A stretch of 64,000 nt of DNA from Phycisphaerales bacterium UBA3190 (GTDB taxonomy: Bacteria > Planctomycetota > Phycisphaerae > Phycisphaerales > UBA1924): positions 25,541-89,540 of the forward strand of contig DEXG01000005.1 of the NCBI GenBank assembly GCA_002364005.1. The letters run 5' to 3'. The notes beneath the pieces were generated by a model. That model was given only the letters and a program-made list of their open reading frames with translations. It was not told where the DNA came from and ran no database searches. Numbering within the stretch: the first letter of the stretch is position 1; each line of letters opens with the position of its first letter. Made by a program: the position numbers and the translations under genes. Positions 17,484 through 26,992 of the stretch are shown here, one piece after another.

Positions 17484-17708
17484 ATGCCCGTGCTGAAGTC
17501 GACTTCGTTGTGCGTCGATGTGCTTCAAGTCATGGAGCCAACCGCACCCAAAGTCAGCAGCGAGACCGAGCAGAAGCAGCTCGGGCTTGTCTGTACCGAT
17601 GACATAGCCGTGAGCGCCAGCGAGCTGATCGAGATGATCAGGTCGGGCGAGGGCGGCGATGTCAACGATCTGGTGCGACGCATGCTCGATGACCGCCACG
17701 CGGCGTGA
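17484..17708 (+). CDS. Small hypothetical protein
   Basis: This is an open frame of 74 codons after the efflux operon on the same strand. The second half (SASELIEMIRSGEGGDVNDL then VRRMLDDRH) looks like two amphipathic helices and has normal codon use for this genome. An alternative start at 17532 would give 58 residues. Neither start has a clear ribosome site. No family was recognised. It could be the last gene of the operon or an independent small gene. Confidence 0.45.
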   Translation: MPVLKSTSLCVDVLQVMEPTAPKVSSETEQKQLGLVCTDDIAVSASELIEMIRSGEGGDVNDLVRRMLDDRHAA

Positions 17709-17729
17709 ACCCAGACTCCAACTGAGGAC

Positions 17730-17757
17730 AAGCCGCGGGACGAGCGCCCCGCGGCTT
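17730..17757. terminator. GC-rich hairpin between convergent genes
   Basis: AAGCCGCGGG (17730-17739) pairs perfectly with CCCGCGGCTT (17748-17757) across an 8-nt loop. It lies between the convergent ends of the small ORF and the UnbV/FG-GAP gene. There is no T tract on either strand, so termination is only a suggestion. Confidence 0.4.
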
Positions 17758-17786
17758 GGTCTCATGCGCTGTGTTGTTCGATACCC

Positions 17787-19535
17787 TTACGGGCAGCCGC
17801 CCTGGTAGGCCACCAGGTACGCGCTGACATCGAAGAAGTTAAACTGACCGTCGCCGCTCAGATCCGCCTGCGGGTGCTGGGCGAGGTACATCGTCAGGAA
17901 CTCCGAGATATCGAAGAAGTTCAGGCTCCCGTCACCCGTCAGGTCTGCGGGGCACGAGAGGGCGGTGATCGTGTATCGACCGGGTTGAACACTGACGAGG
18001 TTCGTCACATCGCCGTTGGCCCAGCTGATGGTGATGTCCGCGTCGGCATCGCTGCCGAGACCGACATGGACCGAAAGCTCGCTCTGGCTGAGGTAGTTGC
18101 TGCCGCCGTCGAGGTAGCGGAGCTGCGTGTGGCTATCGGAGACAAACTGCACGCGTGTCCCGAAGCCGTTGGGCGCGAGGTTATCGACTGCCGAGGTGTC
18201 GAAATCGAGGGTGATCGAGTTGATGTCGTCGCCGTCGAGTTCATTGCGGTAGTAGACATGCTTCTGTCGGCAGTTGATGAGGAAGATGTCCTCATCACCG
18301 TCGCCATCGAAGTCGCCGTGGACCACGCCGCGCCCCTGCCCGCCATCGTCCATGCCACACTGTGAGGCGATATCCACGAAGTTGGCCGTGCCATCGTTGA
18401 GGTACATGCGTGAGGGGGTCATATCGAGCCCGGAACTCGAGAAGCCGTTGGTCGCGAAGATGTCCAGGTACCCGTCGTGATCGATATCAAGCGAGACCGC
18501 GCCCCAGCCCCAGAAGCCGAAGTTGGCACCTCGCGAGACGGATTCTTCGCTGAAGACATGCGGCGTGGCGGTCCCCATGTAGAGCATGTTGCCCGAAGCA
18601 CCGGGACCGGGGATGCCGTTGGTCCCGATTCGACTGGTGACATACCAGTCGAAGATCCCGTCGTTGTTGTAGTCGCCGAAGGTGTTGCCCATCCCGTTGC
18701 TGTCGAGCCCGGTGCCGTTGGCGGGCGTCATATTCGTGAAGGTCCCGTCGCCGTCGTTGCGGAAGTACTTGGAAGTCTCGAAGTCAGAGACCCAGAGGAT
18801 CTCCGGGTAGCGATCGCCGTCCATATCGACGAAGCGTGGCGCGAACGCCCGGACATCGGTCATATCCGCGTCCAGTGCCGCGACGGTCACATCGCTGAAA
18901 GTCCCATCGCCATTGTTCTGGAAGAGCTTGCTCCCGCCGTACCAGCCCGCGACGGCCAGATCGAGATCGCCGTCGAGGTCATAATCGCCAAATGCGGGGC
19001 TGAAGGTGTCGACGAGGTTGAATGGGTTGTACGAGCCCCCGAGGCCGGCGGCTGCGGTGACATCGCTGAAGGTGCCATCGCCGTTGTTCCTGTAGAGGAT
19101 GTGCACATCGGGGCGTGGCTGATTGGGCAGCCCCTGGGATGTGACCATCAGGTCGAGCCAACCATCATTGTCATAATCGCCGACCGCGACACCGCTGCCG
19201 GTATGGGCACGATCAACCCCCCACGCGGCGGCCTCGTCGCTGAAGTTGCCCGTCCCATCATTTATATAGAGATGGTCGGTGCTTGCTGACCCACCGATGA
19301 TGAACAGGTCGAGATGGCCGTCGTTGTTAAAGTCGCCCGCGGCACCGCCGCAGGTCATGAACTCGACACCCAGACCGCTGTCGAGGCTCGCATGTGGTGT
19401 GCCCAGCCCGACCGCGTCGGTCTGGTTCGAGACAAGCGGGTCTGCCCCCATCGCTACACCCGCCGAGAGTGCGATCAGCATCATCGGCGTCACAAGAAGG
19501 TCCGAGAACTGAGGGATTTTTTGCTCGCGATTCAT
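17787..19535 (-). CDS. Secreted FG-GAP/ASPIC-UnbV protein with GC-type dockerin
   Basis: The 582-residue protein begins with a signal peptide-like stretch (LLVTPMMLIALSAGVAMG). At least seven FG-GAP/VCBS blades carry Ca-binding DxDxDG loops, for example DFNNDGHLDLF, DYDNDGWLDLM, DYDLDGDLDLA, DIDHDGYLDIF and DFDGDGDEDIF. An ASPIC/UnbV region follows (APNGFGTRVQF to ITISWANGDVT). The final 55 residues hold two dockerin-like units, ADLTGDGSLNFFDISEFL and ADLSGDGQFNFFDVSAYL, ending GGCP. The start at 19535 has GAGTGAAGAG before it. It is probably an exported beta-propeller attached to a surface partner. Ligand unknown. Confidence 0.85.
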   Translation of the reverse strand: MNREQKIPQFSDLLVTPMMLIALSAGVAMGADPLVSNQTDAVGLGTPHASLDSGLGVEFMTCGGAAGDFNNDGHLDLFIIGGSASTDHLYINDGTGNFSDEAAAWGVDRAHTGSGVAVGDYDNDGWLDLMVTSQGLPNQPRPDVHILYRNNGDGTFSDVTAAAGLGGSYNPFNLVDTFSPAFGDYDLDGDLDLAVAGWYGGSKLFQNNGDGTFSDVTVAALDADMTDVRAFAPRFVDMDGDRYPEILWVSDFETSKYFRNDGDGTFTNMTPANGTGLDSNGMGNTFGDYNNDGIFDWYVTSRIGTNGIPGPGASGNMLYMGTATPHVFSEESVSRGANFGFWGWGAVSLDIDHDGYLDIFATNGFSSSGLDMTPSRMYLNDGTANFVDIASQCGMDDGGQGRGVVHGDFDGDGDEDIFLINCRQKHVYYRNELDGDDINSITLDFDTSAVDNLAPNGFGTRVQFVSDSHTQLRYLDGGSNYLSQSELSVHVGLGSDADADITISWANGDVTNLVSVQPGRYTITALSCPADLTGDGSLNFFDISEFLTMYLAQHPQADLSGDGQFNFFDVSAYLVAYQGGCP

Positions 19536-19822
19536 CTCTTCACTCTCCAAACACATGCACGGTCGTGTCAGTTCCCCGCACGCATTGTGCAGGCACAACC
19601 CCGAACGCCTCCAGCGCCTCAGGGTGCTCATCTAGATTACAACAATCCCACAGCGCTTCCCAGCCCAATCCCGGCAACTCCGCTTGAATTCCGCCTGCAT
19701 TCCACTGTTTCGGACCTTCAAGCCAGCGACTGGGCTCCTGGCACAGGATCCTGACAGAGAGAAACCCCGACCAAACTGGGCGGGGTTTCCTGCTCGAAAA
19801 TTGACTGTTTCTGTCCCGGTGG
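19536..19822. other. Intergenic region, no supported gene
   Basis: This 287-bp gap lies between two minus-strand genes and holds one clear hairpin (19761-19789). An open frame on the minus strand ending at 19540 has no usable start after the hairpin and resembles no family, so it was not annotated. Confidence 0.5.
19761..19789 (-). terminator. Likely terminator of the YHYH gene
   Basis: On the minus strand GAAACCCCGCCC pairs with GGTCGGGGTTTC through a 5-nt loop, with one mismatch, and is followed by TCTCT. It lies 34 nt after the stop of the YHYH-domain gene. Confidence 0.55.
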
Positions 19823-20896
19823 TCAGTTCCCGCGACCTGGGCGGCGGCGCTGCCCGCCCTCTGGGCGTGCCCGGGGGCGTTCACCGCGTTGTGCATCGGG
19901 GCGGCCCTGCCCATCTTCTGGTGGCCCGCGCCGGGCCGACTCGGCCGGCTCGCCACGCCAGAGGCGTGGGACCTGCGGGAACTTGTCCGAGACCACATAG
20001 TAATAGGTCCCCATCGGGAACTCGGGTGTGACCCCGAAGCGCCCGTTGCACTCGTCAAGATCGCCGCTGCCCTCGACATACTCGTAATCGAGCCCGAAGG
20101 TGCCGTCGTATTCCCCGCCCGGCCCATCGGGCAGACCGGGGCGCTCCCCATCCTTGAGCTGGTAGCTTGAGGTCAGCTCATGCAAATCGGATTCCGCGTC
20201 GTTGGCATCGCTGTAGCCCCATGGGCCGTAGATCGGGAAGCCGTCGTAGGCCCAGCCGATCAGGATCATGTGCTCGGTGCCCTCGTCGCCGCCGAGTTTC
20301 TCAAGCAGCCCGGTCGGGATCCCGTGGTAGTGGTACTTGCCCGTCGGCTGCACATGGGCGTTGTTCCGGTTCAGCCCCAGCGGGACCCCGCCGCCGAGGG
20401 CCTCGTAGTTCCATTCCGAGCCGCCTCCGAATGCCGGGTCTTGATCCTCGGTCCAGAACTCGCCGGTCCCGGCATCAAAGATCACGCCGTTGACCGCGAT
20501 CCCGAACTCTGGTCGGGCAACAGTCGGTTCGTCGGCGATGCTGGGGACCAGCGGCAGTGAAACCTGATGGGTCTGCGGGCGCAGCGCGTTGGGGTTGCCC
20601 TCGTTCGGGAACGCACCCGTCGCGTGATCGGGCAAGCCGTTGGATTCAATGATGCGCTGCCCGTCCTTGATCGTGATCGAGACCATTGGCTCGGGCAACT
20701 CGATGACCGCCATGGGCTCGGGGCCCTGATTATCCGGCAGGGCGCGGCCGGGCTGCGGGAGCAAGACCCCGCTGGCCAGCGTTTCCTGCCCCTGCTCATC
20801 ACTGGCGTGGCCGGGGTGGGCCATGGCCGAGGACCCGGCCAGCATCAAGCCGATGGCTGGAAAGAGATGCTTCGAATAGGTTGAGATGCGTTTCAT
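19823..20896 (-). CDS. Secreted YHYH-domain protein
   Basis: The 357-residue protein has an N-terminal signal peptide (KHLFPAIGLMLAGSSAMA) followed by a His-containing HPGHASDE segment. The YHYH domain is recognised from GVPLGLNRNNAHVQPTG, the name-giving KYHYHGIP near residue 200, and MILIGWAYDGFPIYGPWGY. The last 45 residues are an Arg/Gly/Pro-rich low-complexity tail. The start at 20896 (MKRISTYSK) is preceded by AGGAAGG. The domain's biochemical role is not established. It may be an exported metal-binding protein, as suggested by His clusters at both the N-terminus and the core. Confidence 0.8.
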   Translation of the reverse strand: MKRISTYSKHLFPAIGLMLAGSSAMAHPGHASDEQGQETLASGVLLPQPGRALPDNQGPEPMAVIELPEPMVSITIKDGQRIIESNGLPDHATGAFPNEGNPNALRPQTHQVSLPLVPSIADEPTVARPEFGIAVNGVIFDAGTGEFWTEDQDPAFGGGSEWNYEALGGGVPLGLNRNNAHVQPTGKYHYHGIPTGLLEKLGGDEGTEHMILIGWAYDGFPIYGPWGYSDANDAESDLHELTSSYQLKDGERPGLPDGPGGEYDGTFGLDYEYVEGSGDLDECNGRFGVTPEFPMGTYYYVVSDKFPQVPRLWRGEPAESARRGPPEDGQGRPDAQRGERPRARPEGGQRRRPGRGN

Positions 20897-21066
20897 GATG
20901 CGACCTTCCTGTTTGCATGTGCTCTGGAACCGTGCTCTGTCGCGATTCACTCGGGCCGAACGCGGCCCCACACACCGGATTGCAACAGAAAGACAACTCC
21001 AGACCTGCCGCACCGGAAATGATGCGTTTCCCCCATCGCCCACTGTTATGACTCAAATGGCACTGC

Positions 21067-21552
21067 TCAGTAGTCGCTGTACTCGCGCCCGCGTGAGTCG
21101 AACTCGCCCGATGCGTGCGCCTTCATGGTGATCGCGGCTTGGCTGTACAGCCAGCCCACACCGGCACCATCGGTCCAGTGGATACCGGTGTTGCCCTTGC
21201 GGGTCCCGATCGGGAGCTTGGGAAGCTGACCGAGATACGGGCCGTAGATATACGGCGTGGTCATCGTGCCATCGGGAGAGACATTCCCATCGATATCGGT
21301 GTACCCGAGCAACTGCTCGGTCACCTTGGCATCGAGCGGCTGCTGCCCGTTGTGCTCGGCCTGGTACAGCGCGACCGCTGATCGCAGTATGTGCAGGTCC
21401 TGGGCCAACGCCGACTCGGCGGCACCAACCGCCCCCCGGCTGACGCGCGGGACCGCGATCGCACCGATGATCCCGATGATCACCACCACGATGACCAGTT
21501 CGATCAGTGAGAAGCCACGATGTTTCAAGCCCATACCCATCGCGTCATTCAT
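21067..21552 (-). CDS. Type II secretion-like pseudopilin (GspG-like)
   Basis: The 161-residue protein has a classic prepilin signal: a short basic leader (GLKHRG) cut before Phe, then FSLIELVIVVVIIGIIGAIA with the conserved Glu at +5. A globular domain with GTRKGNTGIHWTDGAGVGW follows, a C-terminal layout like major pseudopilins. The start at 21552 is one of several in-frame ATGs (also 21540 and 21534) with no clear ribosome site. No other type II secretion or type IV pilus gene is in the window, so this is probably an orphan pseudopilin that uses machinery encoded elsewhere. It lies between two exported-protein genes. Confidence 0.85.
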   Translation of the reverse strand: MNDAMGMGLKHRGFSLIELVIVVVIIGIIGAIAVPRVSRGAVGAAESALAQDLHILRSAVALYQAEHNGQQPLDAKVTEQLLGYTDIDGNVSPDGTMTTPYIYGPYLGQLPKLPIGTRKGNTGIHWTDGAGVGWLYSQAAITMKAHASGEFDSRGREYSDY

Positions 21553-21722
21553 CGAGCAGCATGAAGTTGAACGCGATGAGGCGCCAAATCTCCGAACAGG
21601 GTGTATCGCCCCACAGCAGCCGCCCTGCTCGATCAGAAATCGGACCAACATATGCTGCCCCACACCATACAGACGAATCCGAGCCGGATCCGCCTCCGCG
21701 CGATGTAAGAGTCCGGATCGAA

Positions 21723-24233
21723 TCAGGGGCAACCGGTGTTGAAGAGCTGAAGAAAGGCAGAGACATCAAAGAAGTTGTACATGCCATCACCATTGAAATC
21801 CGCTGATGGCTCCTTCTGCACGAATGCCGTCAGGAACTCCGAGATATCGAAGAAGTCGAGCAGACGATCACCCGTCAGGTCCGCAGGGCAGATGTCAGCG
21901 GGCACGGTGAACACCTGCGCCGAACCGGAGCTGTCCCCGAAGACACTGTCACCGATCGAGCCGATCCCGATGGTGTTGTTGCAGATCGCCACGGAGCGGC
22001 CGAACAGATCATCCGCCGTGCCCTGAGATGGGATCAGCTTGTACAGCTGGTTCAAAGACGAGGCGCCGAAGATGTACGCCGCCCCCGAGTCTTCGCCGTT
22101 GTCATCGTCGTGGTATGAACCGATGAGCACCACGCCCTTGTCCATCGAGACCGAGTATCCGAAGCGATCTTCCGGCTCGGCATCATCGGGCACAAACTTG
22201 GTGATCTGGTTCCCCGTCGATGCGTCAAAGAGGTACACGGCTCCCGAGTTGACCCCGACCGCGGCATGCCCCCAGGCACCGACGGCCACGATCCCGTTGT
22301 GCATCGCGATCGACCAGCCGAAGTAGTTGCTCGGCGCACCGTCATCGGGAAGGAGCTTGGCGATCTGTGTCCGGGTTGCCAGATCAAAGAGGTACACCGC
22401 CCCGGAACGGTAGCCGAGGCTGTCGCTGCGATACGCCCCCACCGCCAGGATCCCATCGTCGATCGCCATGGCATTGCCGAATGCGTGCCCAACTCCCGGG
22501 TCGTTGGGATGCAGCTTGCCGAGCGACACGCCGGTGAACGGATCGAACAGATAGACCGAGCCCGTATCGGTGCCGTTGTCATCGTCAAAGCTCGACCCAA
22601 CCGCGACGATCCCGCCCTTGAAGCCGGTATCGAGCGCCACCGAGGCCCCGAAGAAATCCCCGGCATTCCCATCACCGGGCACGAGCTTCTGGATGCGATC
22701 GCCACTGAACCCCCAGTACAGATACGCCGCGCCGTGGTTGCTGCCGTTCTGATCATCCCCCGTCGCACCGATGGCAACCACCGAGCTGTCATAGTCGATC
22801 GAATAGCCAAGGTTCCCGTTGTTGGACCCCTCATCGGGCCAGTAGGTCGCGAGGCGCTGACGCGTCGTCGCATCGTAAAGATAGGCGACGCCAGCGTTCA
22901 CACCGCGTGTATCGTTCCCATTGGCGGTCACCGCGATGACATTCGTGCCGGCGGCCATCGCGTATCCGAACCGATCGAAGGCCCGGTCCTCCGGAGGCGG
23001 CACCATCCGGTCCCGCTGATTCCCGGTGAAGGTGCTGAATGTGTAGACCGCACCGGTATGAAGACTCCCGTGCTCTTCCCCCGGAGCACCTGCGGCGACC
23101 GTGAAGCCCTCGATCGCGACCGCGGTACCAAAGTAGTCCCCTGCAACACGCCCAGCAGTTTCAAGCTCGGTGGCCTGAATCCCGGTCGTCGCGTTAAACA
23201 CGAACGCGGTGCCCGCGAAGTCATCGTACAACTCTGCGCCGACCACCACGATGTCGTTCTCCAACGCCACGGCTGTCCCGAAGTCGCTGAATATCTTCTC
23301 GTCCGCGGGGTCGGGACGGATCTGGCTCACAACCGTGTGGTCCAGCGATTCATAGATGTACACCGATGGAACGCCGTCGATGTTGTTGCCGTTGGCCGGG
23401 GCACCGACGGCGATGCGTGTGCCGCTGGACGCAACCGACCAGCCGAGGTGATCGCCGAACGCAAGTCCCTCGGGCGCAAACTTGCGAAGCTGCACGCCGC
23501 CGCTGACGCTGAACACATAGAGCGCGCCGGTGTTCAGCTCCGTGTTGTTTGTGGACGGCGCCCCAACCGCGAGGCGTCCGCTGTCCATGTCAACGCTGTA
23601 CCCGAAGTTGCCGTGGTCCGAGGCATCGTTGGGGCTGATCTTGTGGAGTTGCTGCCCGGTCGTCGCATTGAAGAGATAGACATAACCGGAACCGTCTTCT
23701 TTGGCAAAGCCACCGATCGGAGCACCCACCGCGATCACGCCGTTGTCGATCGCCACGCTCAGCCCAAAGGTGCCATCGGGATCAAGATCCTCCGGCATGA
23801 GCTTGTGCAGCTGGATCCCCGTGGCGACATCGAAGACATAGACCGACCCGGTCGGATCGTTCTGCTTCCACGCGCCGACCACGGCAATGCCGTCGCTGAT
23901 GTCGATGGACCGCCCGAAGAAGTTATTCGGCTCGCTGTCGTTGGGCAGGAGCTGCCGAATGTGCGCGCCGCTTGACGCGTTGAACAGGTGCGCCGATCCG
24001 TAGTCGTTGTTGTCTTTGTCGAAATCGAAGAAGTACGCCCCAACCGCCAGGATGCCGTCGTCGATCGCGACCGCCCGCCCGAAGTGGTTGCCCGGCAGCA
24101 TCGTCAGAGCGCTGGGATAAACAGAGAAGTCCTCGTTGATCTCCTGCCCCTCGGCGGGCACGATGAGCGCCATCAGCAGGCAGAGTGAAGCACAAAGAAC
24201 CGATCGTCGGCTCGTGAAAATCTGCCATGACAT
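21723..24233 (-). CDS. Secreted FG-GAP repeat protein with GC-type dockerin
   Basis: The 836-residue protein has a signal peptide (RRSVLCASLCLLMALIVPAEG) followed by about fourteen repeats of roughly 50 residues. Each contains FGxAVA(I/L)..G..AVGA and VYLF(D/N)..TG, for example FGRAVAIDDGILAVGAYFFD, so it is an FG-GAP-type beta-propeller array. The last 55 residues are a two-unit dockerin: ADLTGDRLLDFFDISEFLTA and ADFNGDGMYNFFDVSAFL, ending TGCP. GAGGGG lies 7 nt before the ATG. It is a very large exported repeat protein, probably held on the cell surface through the dockerin-like module. The repeats make internal nucleotide similarity high. Confidence 0.85.
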   Translation of the reverse strand: MSWQIFTSRRSVLCASLCLLMALIVPAEGQEINEDFSVYPSALTMLPGNHFGRAVAIDDGILAVGAYFFDFDKDNNDYGSAHLFNASSGAHIRQLLPNDSEPNNFFGRSIDISDGIAVVGAWKQNDPTGSVYVFDVATGIQLHKLMPEDLDPDGTFGLSVAIDNGVIAVGAPIGGFAKEDGSGYVYLFNATTGQQLHKISPNDASDHGNFGYSVDMDSGRLAVGAPSTNNTELNTGALYVFSVSGGVQLRKFAPEGLAFGDHLGWSVASSGTRIAVGAPANGNNIDGVPSVYIYESLDHTVVSQIRPDPADEKIFSDFGTAVALENDIVVVGAELYDDFAGTAFVFNATTGIQATELETAGRVAGDYFGTAVAIEGFTVAAGAPGEEHGSLHTGAVYTFSTFTGNQRDRMVPPPEDRAFDRFGYAMAAGTNVIAVTANGNDTRGVNAGVAYLYDATTRQRLATYWPDEGSNNGNLGYSIDYDSSVVAIGATGDDQNGSNHGAAYLYWGFSGDRIQKLVPGDGNAGDFFGASVALDTGFKGGIVAVGSSFDDDNGTDTGSVYLFDPFTGVSLGKLHPNDPGVGHAFGNAMAIDDGILAVGAYRSDSLGYRSGAVYLFDLATRTQIAKLLPDDGAPSNYFGWSIAMHNGIVAVGAWGHAAVGVNSGAVYLFDASTGNQITKFVPDDAEPEDRFGYSVSMDKGVVLIGSYHDDDNGEDSGAAYIFGASSLNQLYKLIPSQGTADDLFGRSVAICNNTIGIGSIGDSVFGDSSGSAQVFTVPADICPADLTGDRLLDFFDISEFLTAFVQKEPSADFNGDGMYNFFDVSAFLQLFNTGCP

Positions 24234-24506
24234 GTGTTGGCCCCTCGTTTGGATCGTGGTCAAAAAATGAATAGGCAATATACTGCCCCAGCCCGGGATC
24301 CAATCACGATTGTGCGGCAACCGGCAGAAACGCCCAAATTCCTCACATTTACGATGGGCATTGGCTGTACCACCCGATCCCCCGCATTCCCGACTTGCAA
24401 CTATTCCCGACGCACGGCGTACCACCCCAACGCGGGGCACCGGTCGCAACGCCCAAACCATTTCCCATGTGTTTCAGTGGATCGCACTATCCAAGGACTC
24501 AATCCC

Positions 24507-26354
24507 ATGTCAATCCGCCTCGCATTCACCACAGCCATGATGATCTTCGTCTGTACTCTCACCACGCAGCGCAGTCACGCGGCACCCCCACAGCTTGATA
24601 CCCCCGAGGCGCGCCAGGCAGCCGTTGAACGGAGTCTGCTGGCAGAAACTTGGGTTGAGGGGCACGCGTTTGGACTCAGAGAACGGATGGGCATCCTCGA
24701 TGTGCCGGGGATCAGTGTCGCGGTGATCCGCAACGGCCAGCTCGATTGGGCGGCGGGGTACGGTGTACGAGATGAAGTCAGCGGCCAACCCGTCACAGCT
24801 GAGACACTGTTTCAGGCGGCATCCATTTCCAAACCCGTCGCCGCGCTTGCAACCCTGCGACTCGCACAGGAGGGCATCATCGATCTCGACGCGCCCATCC
24901 AAGATTTCCTGGTCTCATTCGAACTCCCGGAGTCGAGTTTCAAGGGCACGGTCACCCCTCGCACCGTACTCAACCACACCGCAGGCCTGAATGTCTCCGG
25001 CTTCCCGGGGTACCAGATCGACGAACCGATCCCTACCGCGGTCGAGCTGCTCGAGGGAAAGGGCAACACCGATGCGCTCGCCCGGATTGAACATGTGAAT
25101 TCAAGGTTCCGCTATTCAGGCGGGGGAAGCACGATGCTCCAGGTGGCCCTGTCTGATGCGACCGGGCTGGATTTCAACTCGATCATGCAAAGTCGCGTGC
25201 TGACCCCGCTGGGCATGACCCAGAGCACCTACGAGCAGCCGCTCCCGATCGAGTCATGGCCCAACCACAGCGCCGCCCACGACTATTCGGGCAGGCGCAT
25301 CGTCGGCGGGTTTCATGTGTACCCCGAGCAGTTCCCCGCGGGCCTCTGGACGACCCCGAGTGACCTCACGAAGTTCGTGCTCGAAGTCCAGGCATTGGCA
25401 GCAGGGCACGACGGCAAGGTCCTCAACGCCGAGATGGGCAAGGAAATGCTCAGCCCGGTCTTCGGGAGGGTTGGGCTCGGGCTCTTCATCAACGAGTATG
25501 ATGGCCAGCCGTGGTTTGGACACTCTGGATCAAACTTTGGGTTCAAATGCGACTTCCGAGCCAGTTTCAGCGGCGGCAACGGTGTCATCGTGATGACCAA
25601 CGGCGACACGGGATACGAACTCTGTCAGGATGTGATTCGAGCGGTCGCCAAGGTCTATCAGTGGCCCGGCATGATCCCCGAGCCGGTGAAAGAAGTGCCC
25701 ATGGCTCCCGATGAGCTGCGACAGTACGCGGGTGACTACGCCTATGGCCCGGACGAAGTGGCCTTCATCAGCTTCGACGAAGAACGGCTGATGGTCCAGC
25801 AACTGCCGTACCCGCAAATGCCGCTCGCACCCATCGGCAATCAGCGTTTCCAGATCGTCGGCACCGAGTACCATGTCGATTTCAGCGATCTCGAATCCGG
25901 AACGCCTCAATCCATGTCCATGAGCTTTGCCCCCGACCAGCACGCAAAGCGGGTGGAGACCGACGATGCCTGGCCCGTGCAGGACCTCCTCCATGAGAAT
26001 ACCGCCGAGGCCGTGCGCCGGTATCTGCAGATGCATGAAGCCGATCCCAACGACCCGGTGGTAGGCCGCGCCCGATTGACGCAGATGGCCATGAGTATCC
26101 AGATGTACAATCAACCCGAAACGGCGCAGGCGCTGAGCGAATGCATCACCGCGATGTACCCCACCGATGCGTTGGCGTGGGACGCGTTAGGCCAGACCCA
26201 CTTTCAACGCGGGGCGACCCAGCAAGCAATCGATGCCTACGAAGCTTGCCTGAGACTCATCCCCGAAGACACCTCGCTGACCGAAGCCGATCGAGACCAA
26301 CTCCAAAGCCGCGCCATCGCCCGCTTGCACTGGCTCAGGGCTGGTCATCCGTAA
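24507..26354 (+). CDS. Serine hydrolase, class C beta-lactamase fold, with TPR-like end
   Basis: The 615-residue protein has a signal peptide ending near SHAAP and a beta-lactamase-fold domain. The nucleophile is in AASISKPVAA (SxxK near residue 110). RFRYSGGGS stands at the usual Tyr motif, and FGHSGSNFG takes the place of KTG. A middle domain and a C-terminal TPR-like stretch (ALSECITAMYPTDALAWDAL, AIDAYEACLRL) follow. Catalytic residues look complete, so an esterase, peptidase or D-Ala hydrolase role is possible; a true beta-lactamase is not shown. AAGGA precedes the ATG. It is divergent from the FG-GAP-dockerin gene across a 273-bp gap with no other gene. Confidence 0.88.
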   Translation: MSIRLAFTTAMMIFVCTLTTQRSHAAPPQLDTPEARQAAVERSLLAETWVEGHAFGLRERMGILDVPGISVAVIRNGQLDWAAGYGVRDEVSGQPVTAETLFQAASISKPVAALATLRLAQEGIIDLDAPIQDFLVSFELPESSFKGTVTPRTVLNHTAGLNVSGFPGYQIDEPIPTAVELLEGKGNTDALARIEHVNSRFRYSGGGSTMLQVALSDATGLDFNSIMQSRVLTPLGMTQSTYEQPLPIESWPNHSAAHDYSGRRIVGGFHVYPEQFPAGLWTTPSDLTKFVLEVQALAAGHDGKVLNAEMGKEMLSPVFGRVGLGLFINEYDGQPWFGHSGSNFGFKCDFRASFSGGNGVIVMTNGDTGYELCQDVIRAVAKVYQWPGMIPEPVKEVPMAPDELRQYAGDYAYGPDEVAFISFDEERLMVQQLPYPQMPLAPIGNQRFQIVGTEYHVDFSDLESGTPQSMSMSFAPDQHAKRVETDDAWPVQDLLHENTAEAVRRYLQMHEADPNDPVVGRARLTQMAMSIQMYNQPETAQALSECITAMYPTDALAWDALGQTHFQRGATQQAIDAYEACLRLIPEDTSLTEADRDQLQSRAIARLHWLRAGHP

Positions 26355-26411
26355 TCGAATATCGCGGGGCCTGTCTCCCAGCCGACCACCGGAGCCGCGT
26401 CGGCCAATCAA

Positions 26412-26449
26412 CAAAAACGCCACCGGCTCAATGCCAGCGGCGTTTTTTG
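26412..26449. terminator. Bidirectional intrinsic terminator
   Basis: A stem of CGCC..GCTGGC pairing with GCCGGT.GGCG is flanked by A5 on one side and T6 on the other (26412-26449). It can end both the tRNA transcript on the minus strand and the serine hydrolase gene on the plus strand. Confidence 0.8.
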
Positions 26450-26453
26450 TAAG

Positions 26454-26526
<73 letters not shown>

Positions 26527-26695
26527 GTTCGGGGGCCTGGCGATTGCCAAGCCCCGAATCGTAGTGCCCAGACTCGCTGGGTCAAGATTGCGCCCACATA
26601 TCCGTCACAGTCTCAATTTCTCGCCTTGCCCGCACCCCCACTGGATCGGGGACCTGGATGGGCCGAATAACCATGCGGGACCACGGAGCCGACCT

Positions 26696-26986
26696 ATGAC
26701 CTCTCCGAGCAATGAACTCAACTGGTGGATCGAGCCCGACGGCTCGACGCACACCGCGACCTGCGCCAGCAGGGTGCCTCAGAAGCCCGTGCTCGCCGCG
26801 GGGAAGGTTTACCTTGAGTCTCGGTCGGGTGTCATCAGCATCATCGGCACCCAGCCCGCCAGTGTGGGCATGATCTCCCGCCAGCTGCTCGATGCCCTGC
26901 ACACGCGATTCCCCGGCACACGCTGGTGGGTCAAGGATCCGACCCCAACGCAGCAGCCGCGGACCAGCACGCCCGCCGTCTCCTGA
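26696..26986 (+). CDS. Small hypothetical protein
   Basis: The 96-residue frame starts at an ATG with GGAG about 8 nt upstream. The middle part (PVLAAGKVYLESRSGVISII to LDALHTRFPGTRWWVKDP) looks like a compact alpha-beta domain with normal codon use. It is Trp-rich (four residues). No family was recognised. The frame continues upstream to 26564, but that part overlaps tRNA flanking DNA and has no coding character. It is convergent with pyrB, with a 6-bp gap. Confidence 0.55.
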   Translation: MTSPSNELNWWIEPDGSTHTATCASRVPQKPVLAAGKVYLESRSGVISIIGTQPASVGMISRQLLDALHTRFPGTRWWVKDPTPTQQPRTSTPAVS

Positions 26987-26992
26987 TTCAGT

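Noticed and set aside
19540..19740. Minus-strand open frame with plausible-looking residues before the UnbV/FG-GAP gene
   Set aside because: No start codon lies between the terminator hairpin at 19761 and the open stretch, and no family resemblance was found.
22266..23975. Long open frame antisense to the FG-GAP-dockerin gene, and regular repeats in the DNA
   Set aside because: The repeats are the propeller blades of the minus-strand protein, not a CRISPR array; spacing is about 150-180 bp and the copies are diverged. The antisense frame is a shadow.
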